A stretch of 64,000 nt of DNA, taken from NCBI GenBank assembly GCA_012861695.1, contig JAAOOA010000127.1, positions 26,908,556 through 26,972,555 of the forward strand. The letters are read 5' to 3'. This document shows, piece after piece, positions 1 through 11,762 of the stretch. Below the pieces are notes generated by a model, which saw nothing but the letters and a program-made list of their open reading frames with translations, was not told the origin of the DNA and made no database searches. The translations under genes and the position numbers were made by a program. The DNA comes from Trematomus loennbergii (Eukaryota; Chordata; Actinopteri; Perciformes; Nototheniidae). Position 1 is the first letter of the stretch. Every line of letters starts with the position of its first letter.

Positions 1-54
1 TATTTTATTTTTCAAGACCTATGTATCTCTCATGATCAGTTATAGGAATACTTT

Positions 55-452
55 GGGTGTTTCTCAATGTCGAGGAAGGCTGCTCCAGAGCCACTATTTC
101 AAGGATATTACGTCATCGAGTGCCGCCGAAGGACTGTTCCAATGTCCAGGATCCTTGGAATTCTACCGAGGCCGGCGTACTTCGTTGTGGGAAATTTCGA
201 GGCTGCACATGTGTCAAGGCTGCACTCAGTCTTAAAATCCCCACAATGCTTTGCGCACGGACCAATTTCCAAATCTTTGGCGGAAATCGCGCTCTATTTA
301 AGGCGGGGCCTCGCATATGACGCACACCTGTTAGCCTGTTCCACCATTCTTCGTTTTCCGAGGCTAGGAAGGATTCTTGCCTCGCTTCTGAAGCAACTGA
401 CTCGGAGGTACATGTGCTACCAAGCAAGCCTCCTCGACATTGAGAAACACCC
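55..452. mobile_element. Short non-autonomous DNA transposon (MITE) with terminal inverted repeats
   Basis: The left end begins GGGTGTTTCTCAATGTCGAG and the right end is its reverse complement, ending at CTCGACATTGAGAAACACCC, so about 24 bp are inverted with one indel. The 398-bp length and lack of a long conserved ORF fit a non-autonomous element. The flanks are TTT on the left and TTA on the right, possibly a decayed 3-bp target duplication. The superfamily is not certain. Open frames on both strands inside it are not coding. Confidence 0.7.
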
Positions 453-2380
453 TTAGTAAAGAGAAGACATCAACTCTAAGCAGCCTCCCATCAAGACTAA
501 GTATACAGCTCCCCTGACAGAGCAGTTTGACCCTAATCCTCTGTGTATTAATGAGTGGGAAAAGATGGATAGTGCAACCCCAAGATCAGACAAACTGCAA
601 TACAAATCAATAACAATCAAAACACCACATTTGAAAGAGACTTGACACTTTGCAAATGTGGAAAAAAGTTGCATGTCTTCAGGTTTTGGCATTGACTTAA
701 ATTGAAATATGATCTACAGCAACTGAGCGATGGCTAATACCTACGCAGAGGACATCCTTCCATGTGGTCTAGTACACATTCGCCTACACTTGCCTTACAC
801 GATGCCAACATTTTTTGGCCATATGCAGCACAGAGCACCATTTTTTTTAAATAATTGTAATCTGGGGAACACCTATTGATGTGATCTGAGGAATCAGATC
901 TCAATCCAAATGCAACCTCAGTGCTACTCGAGTGCATTCACCTCTCTACTTAAAGCTGTCCATTTGTGATTGGATCATAACAATTGCACACTGATGCCAA
1001 GTACTCACGCGGATTAGGAACATTTATGCTTTTCCTGAATAAAATCGTAGCAAAACGTTTTATTTTCTATGTTACATTGCATTACATGTGTGACACTTGA
1101 AAACATAATTGAGTATGCATGTGGTTGTTCAGCGTAAACAGACCCTGTGTTCCGGGATGGGAATCCTTCCCAGTCTCCCAGTCTATAAATAACCGAGTTG
1201 TCCCTATGGCGTCTTCCTGACTCAGCCTCAGAGGGAGAGCAGGGAAACCAGGCCAACCCAGGGAATGACGAGCTTATTGCTTTACACTAACCTCTGTTGC
1301 TGTCTCGTGTATTTTCAAACAGAACTAAAGCTAACTCTTTATAAAACTACAACAGTTAGTCAAATACTGCATATTGAAATGAGCATATAGTTGTGAACTA
1401 TGGTGACTATATTTCTCTTGTTTTTAATTAAATGTTTTGGTCATTTAGTTTTTTAGCCAGCCAACTAATACTGACCAAGTTAGCTTTTGTTAGATTGTGG
1501 TAAAAAGCCATGGACAGGCAAATTATACTGCTGTCTCTATAATATGACTTTGTATAATGTTGCCTGTCGGTACCAACAAAAGTGTTTCTTCAGGAAAGGG
1601 TCACATCCAAAAAAAGGAATTAGTCACATACATATAACTGCATGAAAAAATCGTATTTTTATGATGCTTTTGTCAACAAATTGTCGGAGGTGCCATAAAA
1701 ACACAAACATTATATATTCACTTAATTATACAACCTAATGCATAAGCATCCCACTTTATAGGTAGGCTTCTAAGATCAGAATTGTGTGAAACGTGACGGT
1801 TCATATATAGATGAAGACAAATGTTGCACTCTCTATTTGTTTTTTCAAAGTATTAATTTCCTCCAACTCGTCCTGAGACATGAGGGGCTGCACCAAGAGC
1901 TGGCAGCCATGAAAGCAGTTCAGCATGTGGGCAACTAATTAGAAAAAGTCAGAGATTCATGACCAATCGATTTTTCAACAGATTTTGTTCGCGGACACTA
2001 AAGACATTTGTTCAAAAATATTAGTTTGATGATTTTTGCAAATCAGTCGCCTTCATGAGCCTTATATTGCACCACTGAATCTCAAAAAGATCTGGTACTA
2101 AATGATCCAAGCTGTTTTTAATTGCCTTTTGATGTTGCTCCAACTTTTTATATATCAATTAAAATCATTGCACAATATTTGTCCTGCATGATTTTAAGTA
2201 GATCAGGCAGGATGTATTTTAGCAGTGTACCTGAGATGTTATGTGACTTCCCAACTTTGGTTCCCCTCCTCTCGCTGTCCCTGACATTTGGGTTTCCATG
2301 GTAACAGGGGCGTCCCATTGAGAGCGATCTGTTGTCCGGGAATGTTGCCTGTGGCGTGTTCCTCACCTCCTGACCCACGG
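453..2380. other. Gene-free stretch, nothing recognised
   Basis: AT-rich non-coding DNA. No exon with flanking splice sites, no recognisable protein similarity and no obvious inverted repeat were seen on either strand. Confidence 0.5.
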
Positions 2381-2895
2381 ACGTAGATAATGGTCTGCCT
2401 TCACTAACTGCACGGAGGCTCAGTCACTGGTACATTTTTATATATAAAGCCATGTTAGGGAAACTTCCATCCTACATCTGCTCCCTGATCTCACGGCGAA
2501 TTGTAAGTGGCTACTGCCTGAGATCGCATGCTGTGGTTTTATTAAATGTGCCAACTGCTAGGACTGTCTTAGGGAAAATAGCATTTAGATGCGCAGCTCC
2601 ACTGTCCTGGAATAGTCTGCAATTAAAATGGAAACTGAGCAATCTGGTGCCACTAAATGTTTTTAAAGCTCGGTTGGATGCTACTCAATCGGAAGCTGTT
2701 GGTACCTGTGCATGTGGATAGTATGTAAATTGTAATCCCTGTAATGCTACTGTATGATGTCCTTTTGTTGTTCTGTTTATGTTTTTAATGTTTCATGTGG
2801 AACCTACTTGAGCAGGTCTCCCTTGAAAAAGAGATCAATGATCTCAATGGGATACAACCTGGATAAATAAAGGTGTGAAATGAAATGAAATGAAT
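2381..2895 (+). mobile_element. 3' fragment of an L2/CR1-type LINE
   Basis: An open frame at about 2452-2721 reads like the C-terminal end of a non-LTR reverse transcriptase, with a run FRCAAPLSWNSLQLKW close to the AFS-AAP-WNSLP pattern of Jockey-superfamily elements. It is followed by a 3' untranslated part containing GGTCTCCCTTGAAAAAGAGA and a tail of ATAAATAAAGG and repeated GAAAT units. The same tail recurs at 23462-23538. It is 5'-truncated, as is usual for LINE copies. Confidence 0.75.
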
Positions 2896-3016
2896 GGGTT
2901 TTCCTTGACTTTTGACTTTCTTTCTCTCTCCCTCTTTCTCTCTTTCATTTTTTACACTTTCTTCTTCCACACACTTTGTTGAAGACATTATTTTGGACAT
3001 TTGTGTCAATAAAATT

Positions 3017-3211
3017 ACATGTTACTTGTTAGACGCTTTTATCCAAAGCGACTTACATACTCAACACTGTGGACAATCCCCACAGGAGCAATTTGGGGTG
3101 AAGTGTCTTGCCCAGGGACACAACGACATGCTGACTGCAGTGGGGTTTGAACCTGTGACCCCCATGATCCGAACACCTACGGACAACCCACTACGCCACA
3201 CGCCTGCCACA
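3017..3211 (-). mobile_element. tRNA-derived SINE, copy 1
   Basis: Read on the minus strand, the head has a tRNA-like A box (TGGCGTAGTGGG) followed by a B box (GGTTCAAACCC), the two internal RNA polymerase III promoter blocks. The body contains AAGACACTTCACCCCAAATT. A second copy, more than 80% identical by eye, lies at 6904-7093 in the same orientation. Confidence 0.7.
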
Positions 3212-3555
3212 ACCCTGAAAATTATATATTTTCAGGGTTATTTCTGTTTGCAAACCAGCAAAACTCACTTTTCACTAACTAAAACTCTATAGGCTACTAG
3301 AGTTATTCTATATTCAAACAATTGCAATTGATACTGAACATATTGAAAATGCTTTATGTTGCAGAAAAGTTGTTTAGTGTGTCCTCTATCCTACTTTTGA
3401 TCTTTGAACATTAATGAAAATAGATGTATCTAATAAATATACTCAGATCCAGATCCCTTACCTGTGAAATATACATTGTAAAAAACTCACCCATAAGGAA
3501 CGTTTCAAACACAGGAAAGGTCAGAGTATAATAGAGTACATTATTTACTAAATGT
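3212..3555. other. Gene-free stretch, nothing recognised
   Basis: AT-rich sequence between the SINE and a DNA-transposon end fragment. No feature was seen. Confidence 0.45.
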
Positions 3556-3622
3556 TATGCTGAGTTCACACCGGACGCGATGCGATGTTTGGGGGCGGCG
3601 CGATTACATGTAAAGTCAGACA
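3556..3622. mobile_element. Solo end fragment of the 22.7-kb MITE family
   Basis: The run TTCACACCGGACGCGATGCG followed by ATGTTTGGGG and GCGCGATTACATGTAAAGTC is the reverse complement of the right end of the element at 22669-23421. Only about 65 bp are left, and no second terminus is nearby. Confidence 0.7.
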
Positions 3623-3771
3623 GATAGTTAGACAGTGGGGATGAAATCCAATACAGGCAATGTGTTAATTAAATTAATATAACTTGTTATACTAGATATC
3701 TTCTGGAGACCATTCACTACTATTTTTGTGCAAATCTATCCAGTAGATGAGATATTTCACAGGATAAGGAA

Positions 3772-3784
3772 CACACACACATGT

Positions 3785-3829
<45 letters not shown>

Positions 3830-3848
3830 ACACCACACACACACACAC
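3772..3848. repeat. CA dinucleotide microsatellite
   Basis: About 75 bp of nearly pure CA repeat with one CACCACACC interruption. Confidence 0.95.
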
Positions 3849-4565
3849 CTCTCTTAGACTCTAATGAAGTTAAACATAGTGAAAGTCGAACCTGCTTGTT
3901 AAGTACAATGTCACTTTATATGATTCCTCTTCTGGCGGATGCCCTTGTTTCCAACCATGTTTCATAACCAGGACGGTAGTATTTATATATATATATTATG
4001 TCACTGACAGTGGCTCATAATTAAGTGCGGATCTCATACTGTAGTTGCAAGCACTTTTAAAAGTCCTAACATTTTGTGTAGCATTTTTTTAAATATCAGT
4101 AATTAAATTAATAATGCACCTTATACACCTTTTATAACTATTGCATGTGCATAAGAGATGCTTCTATTTTTAAAGCTTATTTGTGAGCAGTGATATATAC
4201 CGGCATCGTTTTTACTGGCCTGTTGGGATTGGTTGGTTGCACAATTGTTGTTCTTTGTAACACTAAACCACATGCAATTTATGTAATAAATCCAATGGCA
4301 GGGAGGGAAGATTAATATGATCCAAATAAGCTTTCCATATCGCATGGCCCTGCAAACGTTTATTAATGTTTGTTGTTTTGATGTCCTTGTGAACAACACG
4401 TGCAGCCTTGGCCAACAGTTTGAGGAAACACAACGTCCCCAAGGACACACAAAGTTCATGCTCAAAACACTTCTCACTCCCAACAAGCAAGTAACGAAAC
4501 ACTTAGGATAAATCAAGGGTGATGATATAATATGAAAAATCAAGCGGGCACATGCTTGTATGCAT

Positions 4566-4567
<2 letters not shown>

Positions 4568-4607
<40 letters not shown>
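4568..4607. repeat. CA dinucleotide microsatellite
   Basis: About 36 bp of CA repeat following GCATACACG. The long minus-strand frame starting here is a repeat artefact. Confidence 0.9.
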
Positions 4608-4733
4608 ACCCCTATGGTTAAACAGAAATGACATGTGATGTCACTTGACTAAGCAGCTGTTGGCTTGATCACGAGTGACCTTATATCTACTCAAAATAGA
4701 GCAAGGTATTTGCAAGTTCACTTCCGCGACTTA

Positions 4734-4734
<1 letters not shown>

Positions 4735-4803
<69 letters not shown>
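4735..4803. repeat. TG dinucleotide microsatellite
   Basis: About 65 bp of TG repeat with one GGTG interruption, in the opposite sense to the CA tract at 4568-4607. Confidence 0.95.
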
Positions 4804-4805
<2 letters not shown>

Positions 4806-4869
4806 GACAAGACACAGGGTGACCTGATCCCGTCTCGCCATCTTGAGGTGGCATCCAGGAATGTATGAC

Positions 4870-6400
4870 GAAATCTGAAATAGACCATGCGGTCACTCCT
4901 GAAAGCTCATATGTGGCAAAGAAAAGATCATGAAGTCAACCATTGAAACGCAATAAAATTGTCACCACAGTGAGACTGATCGTACGTTGCATGGTGAACA
5001 TGCCACTGTTGACGATACTACAAGTTAATTTTAGTAACTGCGAATGTAATATTAGTAACTTTGTATGTAATATTACTGACTGTGGATGACACTGGGGTTT
5101 GCCCTCCTGAGTTTCTGGTGTTTGTGTACATGTTGCCTTGCCAACTGTGACACTAACTGCAATTATGGATTATGATATGATCTGTAGGTGTGTGTCACTT
5201 ACTTATACTGTACATCCCCCTGCTATCATGTATGTGCATTTCATACGTTTTTTATAAAGATACATAAAGAAAACCATAATGTCTAATAATGTTTATGAGC
5301 TGATACACAGATAATTACATCCTACTGTAACTAATCATTTTAATTATTACTATTTTCTATATGGAATCTGTTTTCAGAGCTAACTTTTGCTTGTGTGTCA
5401 AGGACAACGTTCACACTACAGGTTTGTTTTAGGATACATAAAGTATATTGGAGTATTAAGACCATAAAAAGCCCTACGTTCTTGGTAGGGGCGATGAAGT
5501 AATAGTTCCATGAATTTGAAGCCTATCGGACACGAAAGTAATGATGAAAGGTTTATAAAGCTATCAGACAGCATTTTACTGCTCTGGAGGGTTCAGTTAC
5601 GCTATATCTTTTGACATAATTACACACAGTGTCACTTTCAACATCCTGAATCGATACCTATAGGTGGAATTAAGAAAACAGCTCAATAATTACACAGAGA
5701 GATCACACTAATTATCACATTAGTAGAGAAACATGTAATGTTTACGATCTCTTTCATTGAAGTTAGTGAAAATATTTTTCTTCGTTTATTTGTCCAGCCT
5801 TGTTTGCATTGCACCAACAATTTATTATCCTTTCACCAACTAAGTGCGTCAGTCTATGACTTCACTGTATGTGACGAGAAGAGATGTCTGCTGAGAGATT
5901 ACTGAGAAAATGATCACTGAACTTTGGGATTTTTAGCCTTTGCAGACCATTTACATGCACAAAAACGTATATAACACACTACAGGAAAGGGACAAAAAGC
6001 GTAATAGGCCCTCTTTAAGCGTTCAAATGACTTAATATTAGTAATACTTAGTCAAGAGTGTGTTGAATGGCTCAGGAAGTGATCAATGCTTCCGAAGAGA
6101 ATATAGAAAATGTGACCCTCATCACATTGATGTCACTCTGATAGAAATGTGCCTTTGAGTGCTGCAGTGTGACTGTAACCCGACAGATCTGCACCACCCT
6201 GACGTGCCCCCGTCAGAGAGGACACTGATACATTTAGTCGTTACGGTTAAGAAGACGTGACATGTTGACTTATGTGAGTCTGGGGCTTAATGAGTTTCCA
6301 GTATTTGTGTTCCCTTGTTTACTGTGACATCCTGTGTCCATGACATTCGTCTCATCTGCAAACATTTTCTAAATACATTTTCACACATTTCTTGGCAAGG
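4870..6400. other. Gene-free stretch, nothing recognised
   Basis: No exon, repeat end or inverted repeat is recognised. There are only short AT-rich runs. Confidence 0.45.
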
Positions 6401-6402
6401 CA

Positions 6403-6456
6403 ACTTTATTTATATAGCACCTTTCAACACAAGGCAATTCAAAGTGCTTTACAAAA
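6403..6456. repeat. Short dispersed fish repeat motif
   Basis: The run TTTATTTATATAGCACCTTT followed by AAAGTGCTTTACAAA is a motif dispersed widely in teleost genomes. Related wording occurs at 37857-37878 plus 38395-38418, where a MITE splits it, and more weakly at about 11465-11500. Confidence 0.55.
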
Positions 6457-6489
6457 ATGAATTTGCATGTATTCTTTATGCATTTTAGA

Positions 6490-7210
6490 GAAAGATCGTC
6501 AGGATCTCGACACAAACTGATGAACCCAAATGCACGACCCAGAGACAAGGTCTTGAATGTAAACATTTTTAATTTTAATTTCACAGATCAGGTAATCCCT
6601 CTTAACAGAGTAGGTACTGGAAATAACAAAAGGCGCTCACAAGGAGGAAAAACTAAGCATAACAAAAAGAGAACTTAAGAAAAACTTAAGCCTACAAAAT
6701 TAACAAAAGAAACAAAACCTGACATGAGTGAAAGCGATCCTTTCTGAGCTGGGGCTTGCACGACCATTCGGAGAAACAAACAAGACGAACTGACACAGGA
6801 CAGGGGAGAGACAGGACTATTTAAACACGAGGTGAGTGGGAACAGGTGGAAACAATCAGGGGCGGGGCATACACTGATGAAGGCGGGAAAAACACACATT
6901 ACATGACATGTTAGATGCTTTTATCCAAAGCAACTTACATACTCAATACTGTGGGCAATCCCCACAGGAGCAATTTGGGGTGAAGTGTCTTGCCCAGGGA
7001 CACAACGACATGCTGACTGCAGTGGGGTTTGAATCTGTGACCCCTGATCCATACATCAACGCACTAGTCCACTGCGCCAACGCCTCCCACACAAGGGGAG
7101 GAAGAAACAGGGCCTGAAATGAAAGACAAGAGGTAAGTACAAAATAAAACAGGAAATGACAGACAAAATACATAAACATACTAACACATTTGACGAGACA
7201 CAACACAGCC
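6490..7210. repeat. Unclassified retroelement-like region, interrupted by a SINE
   Basis: The sequence around 6800-6900 (GGACTATTTAAACACGAGG, GGAACAGGTGGAAACAATC, GGGGCGGGGC) and 7094-7200 has the look of an interspersed repeat untranslated region rather than unique DNA. I cannot assign a family. The SINE at 6904-7093 sits inside it. Confidence 0.35.
6904..7093 (-). mobile_element. tRNA-derived SINE, copy 2
   Basis: Second copy of the SINE at 3017-3211, in the same orientation and with the same body. The B box on the minus strand is GGTCACAGATTCAAACCCC, so it carries a change in the promoter block. The tRNA-like head lies at the right end. Confidence 0.7.
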
Positions 7211-7513
7211 CTTAAAATGTTGCTTTAAAAGTAAATATGGCTATTTCGAAGATACTTTAGATATACATTTTACTTAGAAATCATGTTAATTTTGAAGAAA
7301 ATGATTATTGTTACGGGACGAATATCACAACATAACTTTTGTTTTGATGCTTCTTGAGAACACATGAAAGAAAAAGGGTTGTTCACTTTTATAATCCCCA
7401 AAACGGTTGCCTCTCCCTCCATGGCATTGCATATTAACTTATCTTTGGCTACTGTGACAAAAGTTTCACAGACATTAGGACGTTAGTGTGAGAGAGTATT
7501 ATAACCTATTCTA

Positions 7514-7875
7514 TTAAAGGTGGGGTATGTAATTCACTTCAGAAACACTTGTTATATTCCACGGAATGCTCTTAACATCTGTACAATGAATACATGAAAA
7601 ACAGTTCATCTGTGGAAGCCGTGGCGCTGTAAAAAGCACGACCAATCATCTGAGCCGGCCCGGCTAAAGTAACTGGATGGCCTACCTGCCTGTCAGCCTT
7701 CCATCTGTGCACAAACTTATCTCGTGCCCTCATTGGTCATGTGCGCGTTCGTGTGTGTTGGAGGAGGGGCTCTGTAAGGAAGTCTGAAGGAAGGGGCAGA
7801 TTTTTTTCGGCTGCGTACTTTCAAATTCTAGCGCACTCGAGCTGGTTTCTCCATTCTTACCTACCCCACCTTTAA
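7514..7875. mobile_element. TTAA-flanked MITE, family A, copy 1
   Basis: The termini TTAAAGGTGGGGTATGTAA and TTACCTACCCCACCTTTAA are inverted repeats matching at 18 of 19 positions, with TTAA at both outer edges. The TTAA suggests a piggyBac-like or similar target choice. A shorter copy with an internal deletion is at 21822-22074. Confidence 0.85.
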
Positions 7876-8320
7876 AGAAAGTGCAAGCAGACATAATTTA
7901 TTCATAGTCTTCATTTGGTACGCTGAAACACCACAACAATGTTCTCTTGGTAATTTGTTTGTCTGTGAATGTGATGGATGCCAAATGTCTCATGGTAATG
8001 TTGTCCAACACCATCTGTCATGCCAGGAAACTCTTGATATTCAGTTGTGCTGCTAAAGAAATCCAGATTTAGTTTGTCTGGGCTTTCCTCAGCGTGCTTC
8101 AGTTTTTTCCTACAAAGCCATCCGATGCAGGTGGGCTTGTCTACTCTTTATTCAACCTTCAGTTTATATCAATCAATGTTTGCGAATACTCCACACATAC
8201 GTAAGCGATGAGTATCAACACAGAGACTGTAATTAGCTCCTGACGTTGTTTATCTCTTCTACAATCATGTTTACATTATGAACACTGCAGCGTTTCCCTC
8301 CTGGCTCACTTTAGGGTGAT
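7876..8320. other. Gene-free stretch, nothing recognised
   Basis: Sequence between two MITEs. No coding exon or repeat end was seen. Confidence 0.4.
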
Positions 8321-8811
8321 TTAAAGGTCCCCTATTATACTGTTTTTCATCAATATGTTATAGGTCTCAGATATATATACAAACATTGGCTCCAAACACC
8401 AAACAGATCATTGCAGCATCCCATAATCCCCTCTCGTTTCAAAAGTGCTGATTCTCTGTCTGTTACTTTAGATGAAAATAAGGAGCCTCCCCACGCCCCT
8501 CTGAGAGATATTTGGTTACAAAGAACACAATGTGCTCAGGAGGAAATTCAGGTGATAAGGTAGGGGGGGGGGGTTACCTTGGTTGGTGATTGGCTAATGG
8601 TTACACAAGACAAAAAATCGTTATGACATCATAAAGTGGCCAAAATCTGATCAGCTCATTTTCAGACAGGTTTTTATATAAATGGATCAGGACAAAAAGA
8701 GAGAGAATCTTTGTTCCTGAAACTTTCAGAGTCTCTTTACACAGAGGGGACACATGTTGATGTAGAAAAGATGTGAAAAACAGTGGATTTTGCATAATAG
8801 GTGACCTTTAA
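8321..8811. mobile_element. TTAA-flanked MITE, family B, copy 1
   Basis: Left terminus TTAAAGGTCCCCTATTATAC; right terminus TGCATAATAGGTGACCTTTAA, an imperfect inverted repeat with TTAA at both edges. A G9 run lies at about 8563-8571. A second copy starts at 63435 and contains another element. Confidence 0.85.
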
Positions 8812-9490
8812 GGTGAAAGACACATGGCCCCTTTAAAACCATATCATTAATTTGACTGTGCATTCATTTTTCAGAAGAAAAAATACTGTTTTTGCTGTAG
8901 TATATCTACTTAGTCCTGACTTTGGGAGGCATACAACTTTTTCCCTGACTAACAATTCAAGCATTCACATTATCATGTTTGTCATTTGAATTGTCTATTT
9001 TGCAAACTATATATACAGTCTATGGTTGCAACTCTCGATTTTTTTCACTCAGTCATGTTGTGTTGAACTTTACAGACACCGATACCCATTTGGATTGTGT
9101 TATATTGGGTTATAATAACATTTAATTTGATTTGAAAATATAAAATATCCAGCTCGAGTATGTCAGTAATTGTGAGGAAAGAAAATCAGTAAATTCATCC
9201 CAAACAATGGATGTTTAGCACTCCATAGATTGGCAACTGCGTCCTAGTATTTTTTCCTAACCTTTTGAGGCTCTTTAATTGACACTTTAATGAATTAACC
9301 TTCATTTGGCTGGTTAGTTCTCACCCAGGCCCTTAAGCTTCAGGCAAACATTTCCTGAATCTTGCAATAGATACGTCAGACAAAAAAATCCTCCAATATA
9401 ATGCAGTGCAACAGAAAAACTCTACGCCCTGCAGATACCAACATTGTATCCCACCTCTGTAACTCATTCAGCTTTAAGCAGTTATATATC
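8812..9490. other. Gene-free stretch upstream of the C11orf96 homologue
   Basis: AT-rich with no recognisable element. Distal regulatory sequence for the gene at 10186 could lie here, but nothing in the sequence shows it. Confidence 0.35.
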
Positions 9491-9777
9491 TAGCAGAGAT
9501 GTACCCCTACAGATTTACACGTGTCGTGTTATTTAAGTCTTTCCACCTTGACTTTGTTTTGGTCCACTTTTCTCCGTGCTCTAATTCGGAATCTGTCTCA
9601 CTGCTTTTCACGTCTCCATTTCTGTCTCCACCGTCTTCCCCTCCTTCTGTGTCTAAACCTCTGTCACCCCTACAAGCTCATCAATGCTTCCTCACCCAGG
9701 CATACACACACATATTCTCTCCTCATGTGTTTATTTTGGTGGAGTGACTCTGACTGGTTTACTGCTCTGAAGGCCGG

Positions 9778-9842
9778 AGCAGTGACAGAGAGGGAGGGAG
9801 GGAGGGAGGGGAGTGGGAGGGAGCAGAGAGAGAGAGAGACAG
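9778..9842. repeat. GA-rich purine tract
   Basis: GAGAGGGAGGGAGGGAGGG followed by a GAGAGAGAGA run, just upstream of the TATA box at 9862. Such tracts can act as GAGA-type promoter elements, which is an inference here. Confidence 0.7.
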
Positions 9843-9861
9843 TGAGTGGGTTGTGAGCCTC

Positions 9862-9869
9862 TATAAAAG
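9862..9869 (+). promoter_or_regulatory. c11orf96: TATA box of the C11orf96 homologue
   Basis: TATAAAAG lies about 320 bp before the start codon at 10186, so transcription would begin near 9890-9900 and leave a leader of about 290 nt. No better TATA match lies nearer the ORF. A sharp TATA promoter fits an inducible gene, but the regulation is inferred. Confidence 0.65.
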
Positions 9870-10185
9870 AGAGAGCTGGAGCTGTCGGTGGCATTCACCT
9901 CAGCAGACTGAGACTCACACACACAAACAAGAGAGAGAAGAGACATCAGCGGAGGAATCACACCGAAGCGTGAAATCTAGAAGATCAAGAGCAGTTCAAG
10001 ACTTGTAATCTTCAGTGGACTTGGAGGTTCAAGGAGTTCTGTTTGAATTGATTTTGCACAAACTCTTGCTTTGTGATTGCTCCTGAGCAACACTTGAAAT
10101 AGGAAATAGCAAGGAAGGACAATTTTGAGACCTGCACACTTTTTTGCAACTAATTGCACATCAATTTTGGGCTTCTTCTCCACCA

Positions 10186-10678
10186 ATGGCTGCAGTGCGT
10201 CAGATGGTCATGGAGGCCTCAGGCTTCCACGTCCTGCCGGCCCACCTTATGGCCTCGGCCATGGCGGAATTCCCCCAGCAGCTGCCGGTCCCCAAGGGCC
10301 CAGCGAGGGGCAAGAGCCGCTCCCGGAGGCCCCGTGAGGCGCGCTTCAAAACACAACCTGTCACCTTTGCTGAGATCGCAGAGGTGGAGGAGGAGGGGTC
10401 CTCCCCCCTGGAGGAGGAGAGAGAGAGCGCGCCGCTCCTTCCTGCAGTCGCTAGAGAACCTGAGGCGGAGCACCCAGACCCTCCACTGCCCCCCGTCCGC
10501 CCCTCACAGCTACACCCCCACTCCCACACACGCCAGCCTGGACTCCAGTGACTCCGACTCCCCCACTGAGATGTGGTGGTCCCTGTTCCTCCCTTTCACC
10601 TTGACGCCGCTTCAAAGGAGGCCAACTGAACTGAACCAACCTGGCCTGCTACTGCTGCCTGCATTTATTATATACTAA
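10186..10678 (+). CDS. c11orf96: C11orf96 (Ag2) homologue, apparently single-exon, frame broken in an AG run
   Basis: The first reading frame from ATG 10186 gives MAAVRQMVMEASGFHVLP, then a basic stretch and RFKTQPVTFAEIAEVEEEG, the hallmark of the vertebrate C11orf96/Ag2 family. The next family block, SFLQSLENLRRSTQT, and the acidic-serine block LDSSDSDS are both present but in another frame. The switch falls in the AG repeat near 10417-10427. Without the switch the first frame ends at 10551 in a sequence unlike the family; in the second frame the stop is near 10678. The family normally ends just after the DSSDSDS block, so the extra C-terminal residues may reflect another indel in the C-run near 10558-10564. 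The protein has no known enzymatic function. The family assignment is firm; the exact C-terminus is not. Confidence 0.8.
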
Positions 10679-11290
10679 CATATCAACATACAGTATGCAC
10701 ATCTGTAAAGCCTGTGCCACAGACTGGTTAAACTGCTGTATAGATATGATGAGTGAGAAAGTAGCAGGTGACGCTGTGTCCAACACACTCTTCAAATGTA
10801 TTCCTTTTCTACTGTAGACGTCTACGAGGAAAACTTGAATGATAAAAGCTGGTTGAGATTTTTTTCCATTTTAAAGATGTATAGGTATTTTTGTTTCAAT
10901 CCAGATTTTTCTACTTGACCGGTCACCATAGAGAGTTCAGTTAGACTGTGACTGTCCACACTGTAAATACTTTGACTAAGCAATGTAAGCAATGGAAGCA
11001 GCAGAGAAGCCATTACAAAGCTTTTCAAGAGTTCTTGTTGTCCAGCTTTTCCACGCTGAATGAAATCTCTGCTCTCCACAGAGCAAACACAATGCCTTTC
11101 TAAATGTCTTTATTTATTCTCTTATTTTGTTCATAACCAAGTGGAGTTGTAGATGTGATATTTGACTGCTCTTTCTGACTTCTAAAGTCTACTCGACTTT
11201 CAAAGAAAATCATAACCTTTATTTTTGTTTTACTTTATACATATGTGTTACAATGTTTGTTATGTACTTTAATAAATATTTTCAAGTATT
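10679..11290 (+). other. c11orf96: 3' untranslated region of the C11orf96 homologue
   Basis: AT-rich sequence running from the stop to a poly(A) signal, with no other feature seen. The extent is inferred from the signal at 11271. Confidence 0.5.
11271..11276 (+). terminator. c11orf96: Poly(A) signal AATAAA
   Basis: Canonical AATAAA about 590 bp after the ORF end, followed by a T-rich stretch and GAGTCATTCTCTGTTTCC. It fits the end of a transcript starting near 9890. Confidence 0.6.
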
Positions 11291-11762
11291 TTGAGTCATT
11301 CTCTGTTTCCATTTCTTATTTAATTACTATTAAGAAAGTGCAATTGCTAAAACCAAATACCATCAGTTGCCAATGAGTTATCTTATTTAGACTTTTTGTA
11401 CATTAGGTAAACTTACACTGTAGTACAACCTGATTTAAACTCAGTCCAAAACAGAGAAAGGTGTATGCACATTTCAACAAGGAAATCCAAAGTGCTTTCC
11501 AAACAACATTCAAACAGAGTGCAAAAGAACACATTATAAAAGGACATTTTAACACACAAAATACATTAAAAAGCCAAGAAAATACTAAAAATAAAAAACA
11601 CTTTAAAATGAGAAAAATACAGATCCTAAAGGGTTTTACAGCAGCTGGTTGTGCACGGGGTACATGGGAGTTTTTCAATCGTAAGGTCAGCGGTTTGACC
11701 CTAAATCCCTGCAGCCAATATCAGAGTGGATGATACAAGCAGCAGTTAAATACCATGAGAGT

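Noticed and set aside
113..427. 104-codon minus-strand frame at the left edge
   Set aside because: It lies wholly in a TIR element with open frames on both strands and no family match.
4121..4609. 162-codon minus-strand frame next to a CA repeat
   Set aside because: It starts within the microsatellite, has no similarity to a known protein and lacks splice context.
9499..9856. Frames of 82-111 codons before the C11orf96 homologue
   Set aside because: They run through CT/GA-rich promoter sequence and match nothing.
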